64,000 nucleotides of DNA, taken from contig CALNVZ010003430.1 of assembly GCA_940671915.1 (NCBI GenBank), positions 18,692,657 to 18,756,656 on the forward strand. Reading direction: 5' to 3'. Shown piece by piece: positions 25,143-35,477 of the stretch. The notes under the pieces are model-generated. The model did no database searches and was not told the DNA's origin. It was given only the letters and a program-made list of their open reading frames with translations. Numbering within the stretch: the first letter of the stretch is position 1; each line of letters starts with the position of its first letter. The stretch comes from Paracentrotus lividus (taxonomy: Eukaryota > Echinodermata > Echinoidea > Camarodonta > Echinidae). The translations under genes were made by a program, and so were the position numbers.

Positions 25143-25790
25143 TCAAAGGGAAAGAGGAGAGAGAGAGAAGAGAAAAAGAAGAAGAAAAGAAGAAAAGGGG
25201 AAAAATAGAGGAAAAAAAGAGGAAAAAAGAACAAAAAAAGACAAGTAGACAAGAGATAAGATAAACAAAAGAAAAAAGAAAAAAAAGCTCAGAGGAAAAA
25301 AAGAGCAGAAAGAAGAGAAAAAACAGTGCAAAAATAGTCTAATCTGACCTTGCTCCAAATAATAACAACGAAAGAAAGAAGAAAGTGTTAAATTGTTCTC
25401 AACTTCTTGTTGAGCTTGTGAGTGCAGACAGCCGAAGTCTAAGTTACACGATGGCACTCACCTGCCGTTCACTGCCGCAGCCCCTGTCGGCGGTGATCCC
25501 AAACAAAAGGACGAGACGGTGAAAAACAGGCAGAATATGCGTGCGTTTTACAGACCAAATAATCACTTTTTGGCGGTTTTACTTCAAAAAATTTCGTAGC
25601 AGCTTGCTAGTTGAATATCTCAACAATTCCATATCAAATTGATGAAAACTGTGAAATATATACCATGCTCAACAAAGGTAAGTATTTACGATCGATTCAA
25701 TACCTCCTGGCTAACTCGGCCACTTTTCGGACCGGGCCGTTAGCCAGTGGCGAGTTATCCGGCACCGCTGCAACCAACTTAGTCAGTACG
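25143..25790 (-). repeat. Inverted, diverged copy of 23350-23850
   Basis: Reverse-complemented, this block matches the middle of copies A and B: purine tract, then GCAGACAGCCGAAG, GCCGTTCACTGCCG, GGCGGTGATCCCAAACAAA, TTTGGCGGTTTTACTTC, CCATGCTCAACA, ACGATCGATTCAATACCTCC and CTGGCTAACTCGGCC. The match stops in the purine tract on one side and fades after about 25790 on the other, leaving a spacer of roughly 1.1 kb between the inverted arms. It carries a strong donor-like AAG|GTAAGT at 25677/25678. It may be a dispersed repeat, a real inverted duplication, or an assembly fold-back. Confidence 0.75.
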
Positions 25791-27181
25791 GTAAATGGCT
25801 GTCTGTCGCCCTCTTTGGAGTTGATGAGGAAACTTCTCAATAAATTAAGCGAAACCAGTCTTAAACCTACCTCAAAATAAATTCAGATAATTATAGACTA
25901 GATCTCATTGTAACTATATTCTTCCATTAGAGTTTTAAAAATTTGTTTATAAGAATCTTTGAGCCCTTTTTGGATGCCTACCTATTGGGCTTGACTTGGC
26001 TGTAGGTGCTCAGACACTTTCTGCTCTGACTTTCCATTGGAAGAATACTGCTGCAATAAGGTACTTCCCAGTGCAAGAGTCAATAGAATTGACCATGCAT
26101 AAGTAGATTCTAAATCTAAGTGAGTCTTGACCTTTATTGGACCTCTTTTTTTAAAACAATGAATAAACATATTAAGTTTTAAGATCATATCTGTAGATAG
26201 TCTTAACTCAGGTAAGAATACCGATAAATCTATTGGCCGCGTCATATCGTCCAATTGTCTCCTTCTGCTTGCTGTTGATCAGCTGTGTATGATGGCGTGC
26301 CCAGTCGGCTATTTCATAAAGTAAGTATTATTTTAAGATTCATTCAATTTATTCCATTCTTCTCTATTCTATTGATAATGAAGCAAAAATCTCAAGAATT
26401 AATGTTCACGAAGAAATATTTTTTTTTGCGATTTTTCGAAGGATCTATTTATTCTGTATTGCAGAATTGAATAAGGGCCTCTATGTCTGCGCTACTAACT
26501 CTTTGCACCAAATAAACGCGGCAACTTGCAAGTTTTGGAGAATTGGTTGAAAGTTTTCAGGGGTAGCAAATTACTTGCATGAAGAAACCGATTTTTAATA
26601 TTTTTTTTCGCAGTTTTTGTATCAAAATGGTGTTGAGTGTTAATATTGCAGGTGAATATAGTTAGGGTGGTTTGTTAATAAAATTCCGCAACGCCCCCAT
26701 TTTTTTACGTTCGGGTTGCGCAGACATGGGCACCGCGCAGACTTAGGCACTCTCACCATACAAAGTCAATGGCGTGGAATGATGTCTCCGCCACTGACGA
26801 AATGAATGGGAGTAAATGGACTGGTGACTTATATTATAACAGGATTATGCCAATTGGTCTAGCTTTCTAATAATAATATTATAATCTAGATCTAATAATA
26901 ATGTCAGATTCTCAATTGATGACTGACAAACATTGTTCATCATCATGTTCTTTCACTTGTTATTTTGCAAGTTTTTTGTTTTTTTTATTTTTGTTTTATT
27001 TTGGATGTGATATTTTAACAAGTCTACGTTCTTGGACAACCCATAGGGACACGTATTGTAGAATTTTCACACGTTTCAATGGGATGTCCACAAAACTTAG
27101 ATAGTTTCGAGAAAAAGGCCGCTGATAATCCAATAAATTCCAACAAGTTTGAATTGAAGTTGAACATTTATTTCTGTGTAG
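25791..27181. other. Upstream flank / putative first intron of ARL6IP1
   Basis: AT-rich sequence with no recognisable exon. A second strong donor (AAA|GTAAGT at 26320/26321) follows a short frame that has no in-frame ATG. The 3' end carries the pyrimidine-rich acceptor of the first identified ARL6IP1 exon (TTTCTGTGTAG, ending at 27181). Confidence 0.4.
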
Positions 27182-30100
27182 ACTGCTCTGCAGGAGACAA
27201 ATGATGTGAATGAGGAGATGGATCATATGCTGGATTCCCTGGCTGATTGGAAACACATCATAGTCCGAGCCGACGACTGGCTAAGATGGGACGAAGACTC
27301 TTATCCATACATCATGTGTGCTGCTATCACCGTCTTCTATCTGTAAGTTCTCCTGCCATCTCCAATCTTTTCTGTATGGCAATTTTGGCCCAAGGAGTTG
27401 ATTGTTAGATGAACTGAAAATGATCTCATGGATGCAAGGTTTAAAACAAAAAGTAGACCATCAAATATCCATATACTTCGACGCTTGAAAGTTTATTTAT
27501 GATTGTTTGTAAACTGATAAAACAGGAATTTATTTGTAAACTTCTGTATGGTTAATTTGCAAGTGTTCATAATAATAATTAAACTTAGGGGTACTCTTAT
27601 CCCCAGCTGACTAGTTTTCTTTTGGAGACTTACAATGTGATGTATGAGACCAGCCAGAAATCTCTCTTTTTGATTCATGTATCAAGACAAAATGAAATAA
27701 AATAAAACTGTGAAATTTTGTAGCAACAATTGCCATTATCATTGTTTTGGAAAAATTGGGTTTGTAAAGAGAGTCAGAGTGAAACAAGTTAGACAAAGAA
27801 AGAACATTTAAAGAAGACAGTAATTCAGTTTAAATAATTTGAACTTGAAGGAGAAAATATGTCTAATGATTTAATTTGGATATAATTCTGTTCTCAGCAT
27901 GATATGGTTAATCCAGCCATCTATCCTGACTACTTCTTCTCTTCTGATCATGGTGGTGTGCCTTCTAGACTTCCTGGTACCAAGTGTCTTCAAGGAATAC
28001 TTCAACAAACAAACATGGTAAGCAGTAACTCCAAATGTTATAGTCCAAGCATATGCTGTTTACATATCTATATTGTGTGAGTTAGCCCCCCCCCCCCCCC
28101 CCCCCCCCCCCACAAGAAAGGGATAATAATAAAAATAAAATGAACTAAAAAAAAAACAAAATAAATAACTACATGTATAGCTAGAGCCTCCTTGGTTCTG
28201 AATGCTGTTTAAATTTACAATGCATCTATCTTCTGGCATGTTTTTGCAGCCCTGCCTGGCAAAACACATTGAGGAAATAATCATGCATTAAGGTTGCATT
28301 GAAAACATCCTGCTGTTCCAGTTTACTTTGAACTATTACATACATGTATCCCTGGTGTTGGCCTATCAAGATACATGTAGCTCTTCTAATTTTACAAAGG
28401 GATATTATATGATAACATTTTGATAACATCTTGAGCAATAATTTTGACTATCCCTCCCCGAGCATATCAAACTTGTGAATTTGAATGGATTAATATGTTA
28501 TATCGGTCAAGCCTTGCCTTTTTGTTTGCTGACTGCCTGAGTGTAGTTGTCTAGACAAATGTGAGTGAGAATCTTGGTTATTTCTAGTTGACTTTGGGAA
28601 CATCATGCTGAAAGTTCAATATTTTTTAATTCCTTTCAGGTCAGAATATAAACAGGAGAGATATGTCAAGTGCTGTACTAAACTGCTAACCATCCAGAAA
28701 ACATTGGTTTCATCTACAAGATGGGTAGTCAACTTAAGAGAAAAGAAGCCGAAATATGTGAGTAAAAATCCTGCATTTTTGAAAAGAATTCAAAGCTAGT
28801 TTTAGCATGTACATGTACTTGAGATCATCAGTTAAGATGTCAACTTTGATTTTATGTAGATCAAAACCAATGCTTGCAGTGAGAAAGATTTCAAGAGAAA
28901 CTATTTAAGAATGATGGTGAATTGTTATCACAGCATCTTAGTATCCTTTCATGTAGTTTTGGCCAACAATGTGTTATTTTTAAATATTAAAACTGGTTTT
29001 AAAAAAATACCTGGCAGTGCAGATAAACACACATGGGATAGCCATGATCTCTGATAGTTCCATCCACATGTATCTGCTGAATTCCTTGTTATAGCTCGAC
29101 TCGTTCAGTGATATTTTGGCACATCTTCTCATGAGGCTACAGAGTGAGCTTGATCATTCATACTGTAGCGTAACGGGGCTCTGTCGGGGTAGCGTTTTGC
29201 CTCTCAGGCGGTCTCTCACAGAACCCAGTTCACGTCTTTCGAATCTCTCACTCTCTCGATCGGATTCGTTCACAAAAGTATATTGTGCAAGCAACAACGT
29301 GACTCACCAACACGATCTCTCCCTCACTACTCACAATCAATCAATCAATCACTCGAATATATCGCTTACCATGCAGTGAAAACAGAAGATATACTAGCTT
29401 TCTGTAAGGTACATCAAAGTCTTTATTCACAGAGCAACACGACACGTCTCACCGCCACAGCGGCTCGACAACAACTGCCCAACGCATGGTCGCTTACAAA
29501 TTATCTCCCAACAAATACTAACACCCTCTACAGGCCCTAAATGAATTATGTTACACGGCCCCCCACCAAAAGTGGGCAGTCCTCTGACCACAATGCATAA
29601 CAGAACAAATTCATTTACATAATTACAAGTACTAAATAATGTCGTCTGACAAAATAACAGAATTTTTCAAATGCGAAACTAATTCCTCATGTAAGCAATA
29701 CCTCTATTCCTATTCCCTAGTAATCCTGCTTACATTTCCAAAAAAATGAAACATGAGCTAAAATCAAGTACTAAAATACGAGTCAAATAACAGTTTACAA
29801 GAAAACAGAAAGAAATAGTACAACAGTAAAACTGAAAACCTTATAGTTTAAACATCTTATACGCACATCAACCGAAATACTTGGTATTTGACAGATAGGG
29901 AGAACAGTGGGGATAGAGAAGAGAGAAAAGGTAGGACAAAGAGATAAAATAATCAAGTTCAAAATTCACTCAACAGAAAGCAATTATATAAAACAGTTTT
30001 TACTTGAAATAAAATCGCGGCAGAATCCCTTAATGATTGGATCAATGTATTAGGTGTGAGTTCTGTAAAGTGGTTTCTCCGGTCTTGCAAAGTGTAGTTC

Positions 30101-33100
30101 GCCTCAGTCGCCAGGTTGACTTCACTGCATCTCATGATCTCCTCTTCGAATAGAAGAACCCTGAAGATCGACGCCTCGTCATTCCTACATCATGACTGAT
30201 CCCGGCAAATTAAACTCAACTTTGTATCTGGTTGATGGGGTCTCTGGTAAGTCGTGGCACGCTAGTCACTCTTGCCTCTCCCGAGGTACACTGCCTAGAC
30301 GCTCTATGAGGTGCTCGTCATCGACACTCAACGCTCTATGAGGCACTCTCCTTTATGAGACACCCTCCATATAGATGCTCTACGATGAACTCTCTCCAGA
30401 CGCTCAGTGGGACACTCTTCAAGACGCTCTACGAGGCACTCTCCTTCATGAGACAATCCTCCGTAGACGCTCTACGACGCACTCTTCCCAACAGACGCTC
30501 TGTACGTGAGACACTCTCCATAGACGCTCTGTGTACGCTCCCGGAGCTCGTCGAGAAAAGGAAGAAAGCTAGGTGGAAGAAATAACCAGTAAATGGAACA
30601 TAATAAAATATACAAAATCATTAAAGCATATAAGAATACAGAGCATAATCATAACGTCAACAAGCTATTTACAAAGTTACATCATCGGCTGGAGTTCGGT
30701 AATAACTGGATTATCGTAGTCTTGTGAAATATGTAGTAGTTTCTTTGGTCTCAGTGGCCAAGTTGCCTCGCCTCAGTCGCAGGTTGACTCATTCCTAGCA
30801 TCTCTTAATCTTCTCTTCGAAAAGAAGAACCCTGAAGATCGATGCTACATCGGTCTTTCCTGCGTCACGACTGATCACAGCAAGTCACAACTTAATAATT
30901 TTTATTGTATATGTGTAAAGATGATAATTCAGCCAACATATCTGCGCCGTTTCCAGGCGCTCTCATCACCAACTCTATTTACAATCTATTTACAATCTGG
31001 CTTTATCTACGTCATATTCATTTCTCCTGACTACTCTAACTCAATCTGTTTCTTCTCGCTTACTCCGCCATCTCTGGGCTCTTTCCCTTCCATCTCGAAG
31101 CACAACCTATTCTCAACCATCTCTCATCGATGAACTACCTGTATGCCTTACAACATAGGCTCTATTAACTGCGTGCATAGGCTACCTCTTGTGTAGCATA
31201 TAGGCTAATGCGTAGGCTAATGTGTAGGCTACCTATAGGCTACCTATAGGCTACCCTTGTGTAGCCTATAGGCTAATGCGTAGGCTAATGTGTAGCCTAT
31301 AGGCTAATGCGTAGGCTAATGTGTAGGCTACCTATAGGCTACCTATAGGCTACCTATAGGCTAATGCGTAGGCTAATGCGTAGGCTACCTATAGGCTACC
31401 TATAGGCTACCTATAGGCTACCTATAGGCTAATGCGTAGGCTAATGTGTAGGCTACCTATAGGCTACCTATAGGCTACCTATAGGCTAATGCGTAGGCTA
31501 ATGCATAGGCTACCTATAGGCTACCTATAGGCTAATGCGTAGGATAATGCGTAGGCTACCTATAGGCTACCTATAGGCTAACTCTTGTGTAGCCTATAGG
31601 TTAATTCGTAGGCTGACTCGCAGGCTATAGGCTACCCCTCAGCCTATAGGCTCATCTGTGTGCTCCCTCGTGGGCTCACGTGTTGCTACACGTAGGCTCA
31701 TCCGTAGGCTGACTCGTAGGCTATAGGCTCTTCTGTATGCTCCCTCGTAGGCTACTCGTAGCCTATAGGCTCATCTGTATGCTCCCTCGTAGGCTAACGT
31801 GTTGCTACACGTAGGCTAATCCGTATGCTAACGTGTTGCTACACGTAGGCTAATCCGTAGGCTTACTCGTAGCCTATAGGCTCATCTGTATGCTCCCTCG
31901 TAGGCTAACGTGTTGCTCGCTCGTGTGTGCCTGTATGCTCATTCAATGTACAGTGAGTATCCTGTCGAGTCGAGTTGCCGTTCTTCACGTTGTGCCAAAA
32001 TCCCACCGTTTGCCACCAGTGTAGCGTAACGGGGCTCTGTCGGGGTAGCGTTTTGCCTCTCAGGCGGTCTCTCACAGAACCCAGTTCACGTCTTTCGAAT
32101 CTCTCACTCTCTCGATCGGATTCGTTCACAAAAGTATATTGTGCAAGCAACAACGTGACTCACCAACACGATCTCTCCCTCACTACTCACAATCAATCAA
32201 TCACTCGAATATATCGCTTACCATGCAGTGAAAACAGAAGATATACGACCTTTCTGTAAGGTACATCAAAGTCTTTATTCACAGAGCAACACGACACATC
32301 TCACCACCACAGCGGCTCGACAACAACTGCCCAACGCATGGTCGCTTACAAATTATCTCCCAACAAATACTAACGCCCTCTACAGGCCCTAAATGAATTA
32401 CGTTACAATACTTTTAAAACAGAACATTTTGGACAACAGAATACCTTACAAGTTTGCTTGATAATGACTTAAAAATTGCTTATTTTCTATTGAAATCCTT
32501 TTCTAGATAAATGCCATGTACCATTTATTCATATAATGCATAAAACTTTAATATCTATATGGCTGTTTCTTGATACTGGTGATATCCATCCTATTTGTCA
32601 ATTTCTCCTTTTGTAAAGTACTTCCTTGGGGCCTCAGTGACACTTCTAACTATTGCATTTGTTGGCAACGCTGTTCCTGGCTTATTTCTGGCATATTTAA
32701 CTAGTAAGTTTACTTTCAAACATAATTGTTTTATATTTTGATTTTGATTCCACAAGATAATTACCCCTCCCCAGAAAATGTTAACATGTTTAATTTAATA
32801 GATATTTTTATAACTCCGCAACTAAAGTTGGTGTCAGAGGTATTTTTACATTGTATCCTTTGTATAATATTTTTTAGTCGTCTTTCTGTCCTGCTTTATC
32901 CGGTGTTCTAATGTGTCACCTATTCATAGTTATGGTAAGAAATTTAAACTCAACGATAGGATACATCACCATACAAAGACGATATGATAAGATCTCGGAT
33001 TATGTAGGTCAAAGGTCAATCTCACAGAAGTTGACTCGTGAAATTCCAGGCAATGGTCTCATTATTCTATTAATTAATTAATTAAGAATATTAAGCTTGA

Positions 33101-33378
33101 TCACCATCATAGGAAGACGAAGACAATTTTTTTTTCATTTTTTAAAAAATCTGCTCATAATGTATATTGTAGTTTCAAGAGTGATGTGCTATTACGGTTA
33201 GTATGGGGGTAATATTGCTATTTTTGTAATGTACATGTATCTCTATCATTTTTTTCTTCCAGCTATATTTCTGGCATTGCTTCCCGGTCTGCTATTCCAT
33301 GGCATCATGGCCTCGTGTTACGCTCTGGTTCTTGAGGTATTTGTCAACCTTCTCAAAGGCCACAAAAAGAAGGATTAA
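27182..33378 (+). CDS. ARL6IP1: ARL6IP1, ER-shaping hairpin protein (five exons; start exon not located)
   Basis: ADP-ribosylation-factor-like 6-interacting protein 1 is a tetraspan/hairpin ER membrane protein that shapes ER tubules, with reticulon-like topology. Exons: 27182-27342, 27898-28017, 28640-28757, 32619-32703 and 33263-33378, all with GT donors (GTAAGT, GTAAGC, GTGAGT, GTAAGT) and AG acceptors. They sum to 600 nt, 199 codons plus stop, in one frame. Seen: a conserved N-terminal helix (LADW...RADDWLRWDED), hairpin 1 (YPYIMCAAITVFYL into SILTTSSLLIMVVCLLDF), a linker with KQERYVKCCTKLL and EKKPKY, hairpin 2 (YFLGASVTLLTIAFVGN and ALLPGLLFHGIMASC) and a lysine-rich tail KGHKKKD. The linker and KPK-YF junction match vertebrate ARL6IP1 (about 203 aa). 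Only a few N-terminal residues appear to be missing. A candidate start exon is 25642-25677 (12 codons, phase 0, AAG|GTAAGT), but its ATG context is weak and it lies in a repeat; alternatively translation begins at a Met inside 27182-27342. The third identified intron holds an LTR element. Confidence 0.93.
28086..28111. repeat. C26 homopolymer in an ARL6IP1 intron
   Basis: Twenty-six consecutive C, about 70 bp downstream of the donor at 28018. The transcript would carry a C-run; the template strand is a G-run capable of quadruplex formation. The length is probably polymorphic and uncertain in the assembly. Confidence 0.9.
29164..29555 (-). repeat. 3' LTR (element orientation)
   Basis: 392 bp, TG...CA. 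It differs from its partner by a 4-bp (CAAT)n step and about seven substitutions, roughly 97-98% identity by eye, so the insertion is young relative to the other TEs here. Confidence 0.9.
30290..30550. repeat. ACGCTCTA-type tandem repeat inside the LTR element
   Basis: Degenerate units containing GACGCTCTACGAGGCACTCT or variants recur roughly every 30-40 bp. Flanking it, a segment with CGCCTCAGTCGC and AAGAACCCTGAAGATCGA occurs twice (about 30090-30200 and 30765-30880), so the interior has been enlarged by internal duplication. No coding frame. Confidence 0.7.
31155..31915. repeat. TAGGCTAC/TAGGCTAATGCG minisatellite
   Basis: About 440 bp of mixed 11-bp (TAGGCTACCTA) and 12-bp (TAGGCTAATGCG or TAGGCTAATGTG) units in higher-order combinations. 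It is followed by about 320 bp of degraded, longer-period units containing TGCTACACGTAGGCT and GCTCCCTCGTAGGCT. It forms the part of the element next to its 5' LTR. Confidence 0.92.
32020..32406 (-). repeat. 5' LTR (element orientation)
   Basis: 387 bp. Same ends and order as the partner LTR. The putative tRNA primer-binding site lies just outside it on the low-coordinate side. Confidence 0.9.
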
Positions 33379-34998
33379 TTTCACGTCTAGAACCTGTATT
33401 TTAAAAAGTGCATAATTTAAGCTTTGTAGCCGAATATACTATTGTAAGTGGCATACCTACAACATTGAAGGGGAATGAAACCCTTGAAATAAGTACATGT
33501 AAGCTTGTGTAAAAAAAACAACCCAGAAAATCAAAGAATTAGATCACTGAGATTTTGAGAAAAATTAGATATATAGTTATATGAGCATTTGAATGTCGAG
33601 ATCACTAATATTATAGATACCCTCACATTGGTAATGCTGCCAAGATGTGTGATGGACATAAAATATGAAAAACATCTCTCTTTCCTTATTCTAATGATAG
33701 TACAGACTCTTTGCATGACGAACGCAGTCTGTTTGAGAACAGTATACCCCCTTCTTGCAACTCTATTAGTTCTCTTTTCCAAGTGTGACCAGGGATGTGA
33801 GAGGAGACCCTGGTGTGACAAACACCTCAATCAGATATCTATCTAAAAAACATCTGTTCCTTGACCTCGGTCCAAACAGTGGTCACCCAAGGTCACAGCT
33901 GGGGGCCAACATTGTTTACATTAAACGATCAAGATGTCTGTATCGATACATTTTTATTAGTTTTTTATTCTTGTACTTTCCTTATTCCGAGGTCGATTTT
34001 CTTCGTTTGAAATGGAAAACGAATTAACATTTGATTTCTAAATATAATATGCCTGTGAAAACTTGAAATATATCAAATACAATCATTTTATTTTGAAGGG
34101 CCTACTCATAGGCAGAGCTACTATTACGTAACATCCCAGCTGTTGTTTATCTTTTACCCCTGGCTCAACGCTCAAGCTGGCCTGTGGAGTTGCAAAGTTT
34201 GATAACAGGGATTATCTGGCCATGCAGGGCCGATAGTGCTTGGAAATAGTTTCAAACGAGGATTTTTTATAAGGGGGTCCGACACCTGAGCTCAGCTCTC
34301 GAACTGGGGGTAGGCTTGCAAACGAGGGATTGACGTAATGGTTTATGAAATGTGTATTCAATGTCCTCTCATAGAAAAAAGATACTTGATCTACCGATAA
34401 AATTGATAAAAGAGACAATTTCAGTGACATATGTACAAAACGTAAGTTGTCTATATGACTTGACAATCATTGGTTGCATTGTCAGTGGGAGGATCTACAT
34501 AGCACTAATGAGCTCTACTCCCTTTTTATTTATTCAATTTTTCTTAAACTGTCAGTGATATTTTTATGCCTCCGCCACCGAAGGTGGTGTCAGTGATGTT
34601 TTTTTTGTACAATTTAACCGGTTTCAAGGGTTTCATTCTCATTTAACAAAAGAAACCTTGATTTTATTTGCGAAGTGCTGAAAAGGTGCTAACGCCACAT
34701 GAAGTGATATGAATTGTTACACCTGTGAAGTTTGAGGTGATTTACATGTAGGAAGGTGCAAATTGGTGATGTGGCATTGGTTATTTACTTTTTGGTCATC
34801 AATAACTTTGATATTCAATAACGATGACTACTAATATAAAGACCATAACATGTCTAAAGGCCACAAAAAATACTTTAGGACTGTTTCATCTGTAGTTATT
34901 TCCTTTTCTGTAAATATTGTTGTTACTATGAAAACTTTTAAGAACAAACAGTAAGTAAAAAAAAAAAAAAAAAAAAAAAAGGGAAAAAAGCATATGTA

Positions 34999-35477
34999 CA
35001 GTGCGTCCCAGAAAAAAGTAAACCCAACTTTATGAGCCTCATATTAAGATATTATACCTTGTATGACCTTGAAATTTATTTCATGATAAAGAGCAACTCA
35101 TATTCTATTCAAGAAACCAAATGACTAAGCAGTTGTGTTTTAAAAAACAAGCGTAAAAAGTGCTCTGTACCAAGTTAGAGCAAAAGCCCAAGTAATCCTT
35201 GTTGCTAATGAATGGGCTCAAGAAGGCTGACCTCAACAAACAATGAATGATCAGAGAGCCAGGGCTGCTTCTAAGAAAATGTGGTACAAATGGTTTCTGA
35301 CCAAAATTTTCAAAAACTTGAGTGCTCACTCATTCACGACAGTACACGGTATAATTTTGGTGTCATGGATAGAATATGAGTTACTCTTCGTCATGATATA
35401 AAAATAATGACACATAAGTTATACAGTTTTAATACGAGGCTCTCAAATTTGGGTTTACTTTTATCTGGGACGCACTG
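34999..35477. mobile_element. Tc1/mariner-type MITE, 479 bp
   Basis: Terminal inverted repeats of about 27 bp begin CAGTGCGTCCCAGA and continue AAAAAGTAAACCC, with one difference between ends. The element is flanked on both sides by TA (34997-34998 and 35478-35479), the Tc1/mariner target duplication. No transposase is encoded. Confidence 0.88.

Larger units (their letters stand above)
29164..32406 (-). mobile_element. Non-autonomous LTR retrotransposon inside an ARL6IP1 intron
   Basis: Two near-identical direct repeats (29164-29555 and 32020-32406) begin TG and end CA and are bounded by the same 4-bp flank ATAC (29160-29163 and 32407-32410). On the minus strand the 5' LTR is followed after one base by TGGTGGCAAACGGTGGGA, a plausible primer-binding site: TGG pairs with tRNA CCA and GGTGGGATTT looks like T-arm complement. 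The other LTR is preceded by GGTGGGGGGCCG, a plausible polypurine tract. The element therefore runs antisense to ARL6IP1. The 2.46-kb interior has no gag or pol frame and is dominated by tandem repeats, so it must depend on an autonomous relative (LARD/TRIM type). Confidence 0.9.

Noticed and set aside
26285..26320. Alternative ARL6IP1 start exon ending AAA|GTAAGT
   Set aside because: The frame that would be in phase with the exon at 27182 has no ATG and meets a stop just upstream; the ATG at 26289 is in the wrong phase.
31155..31915. CRISPR-like array
   Set aside because: Units are 11-12 bp tandem repeats with no unique spacers, inside a eukaryotic LTR element.
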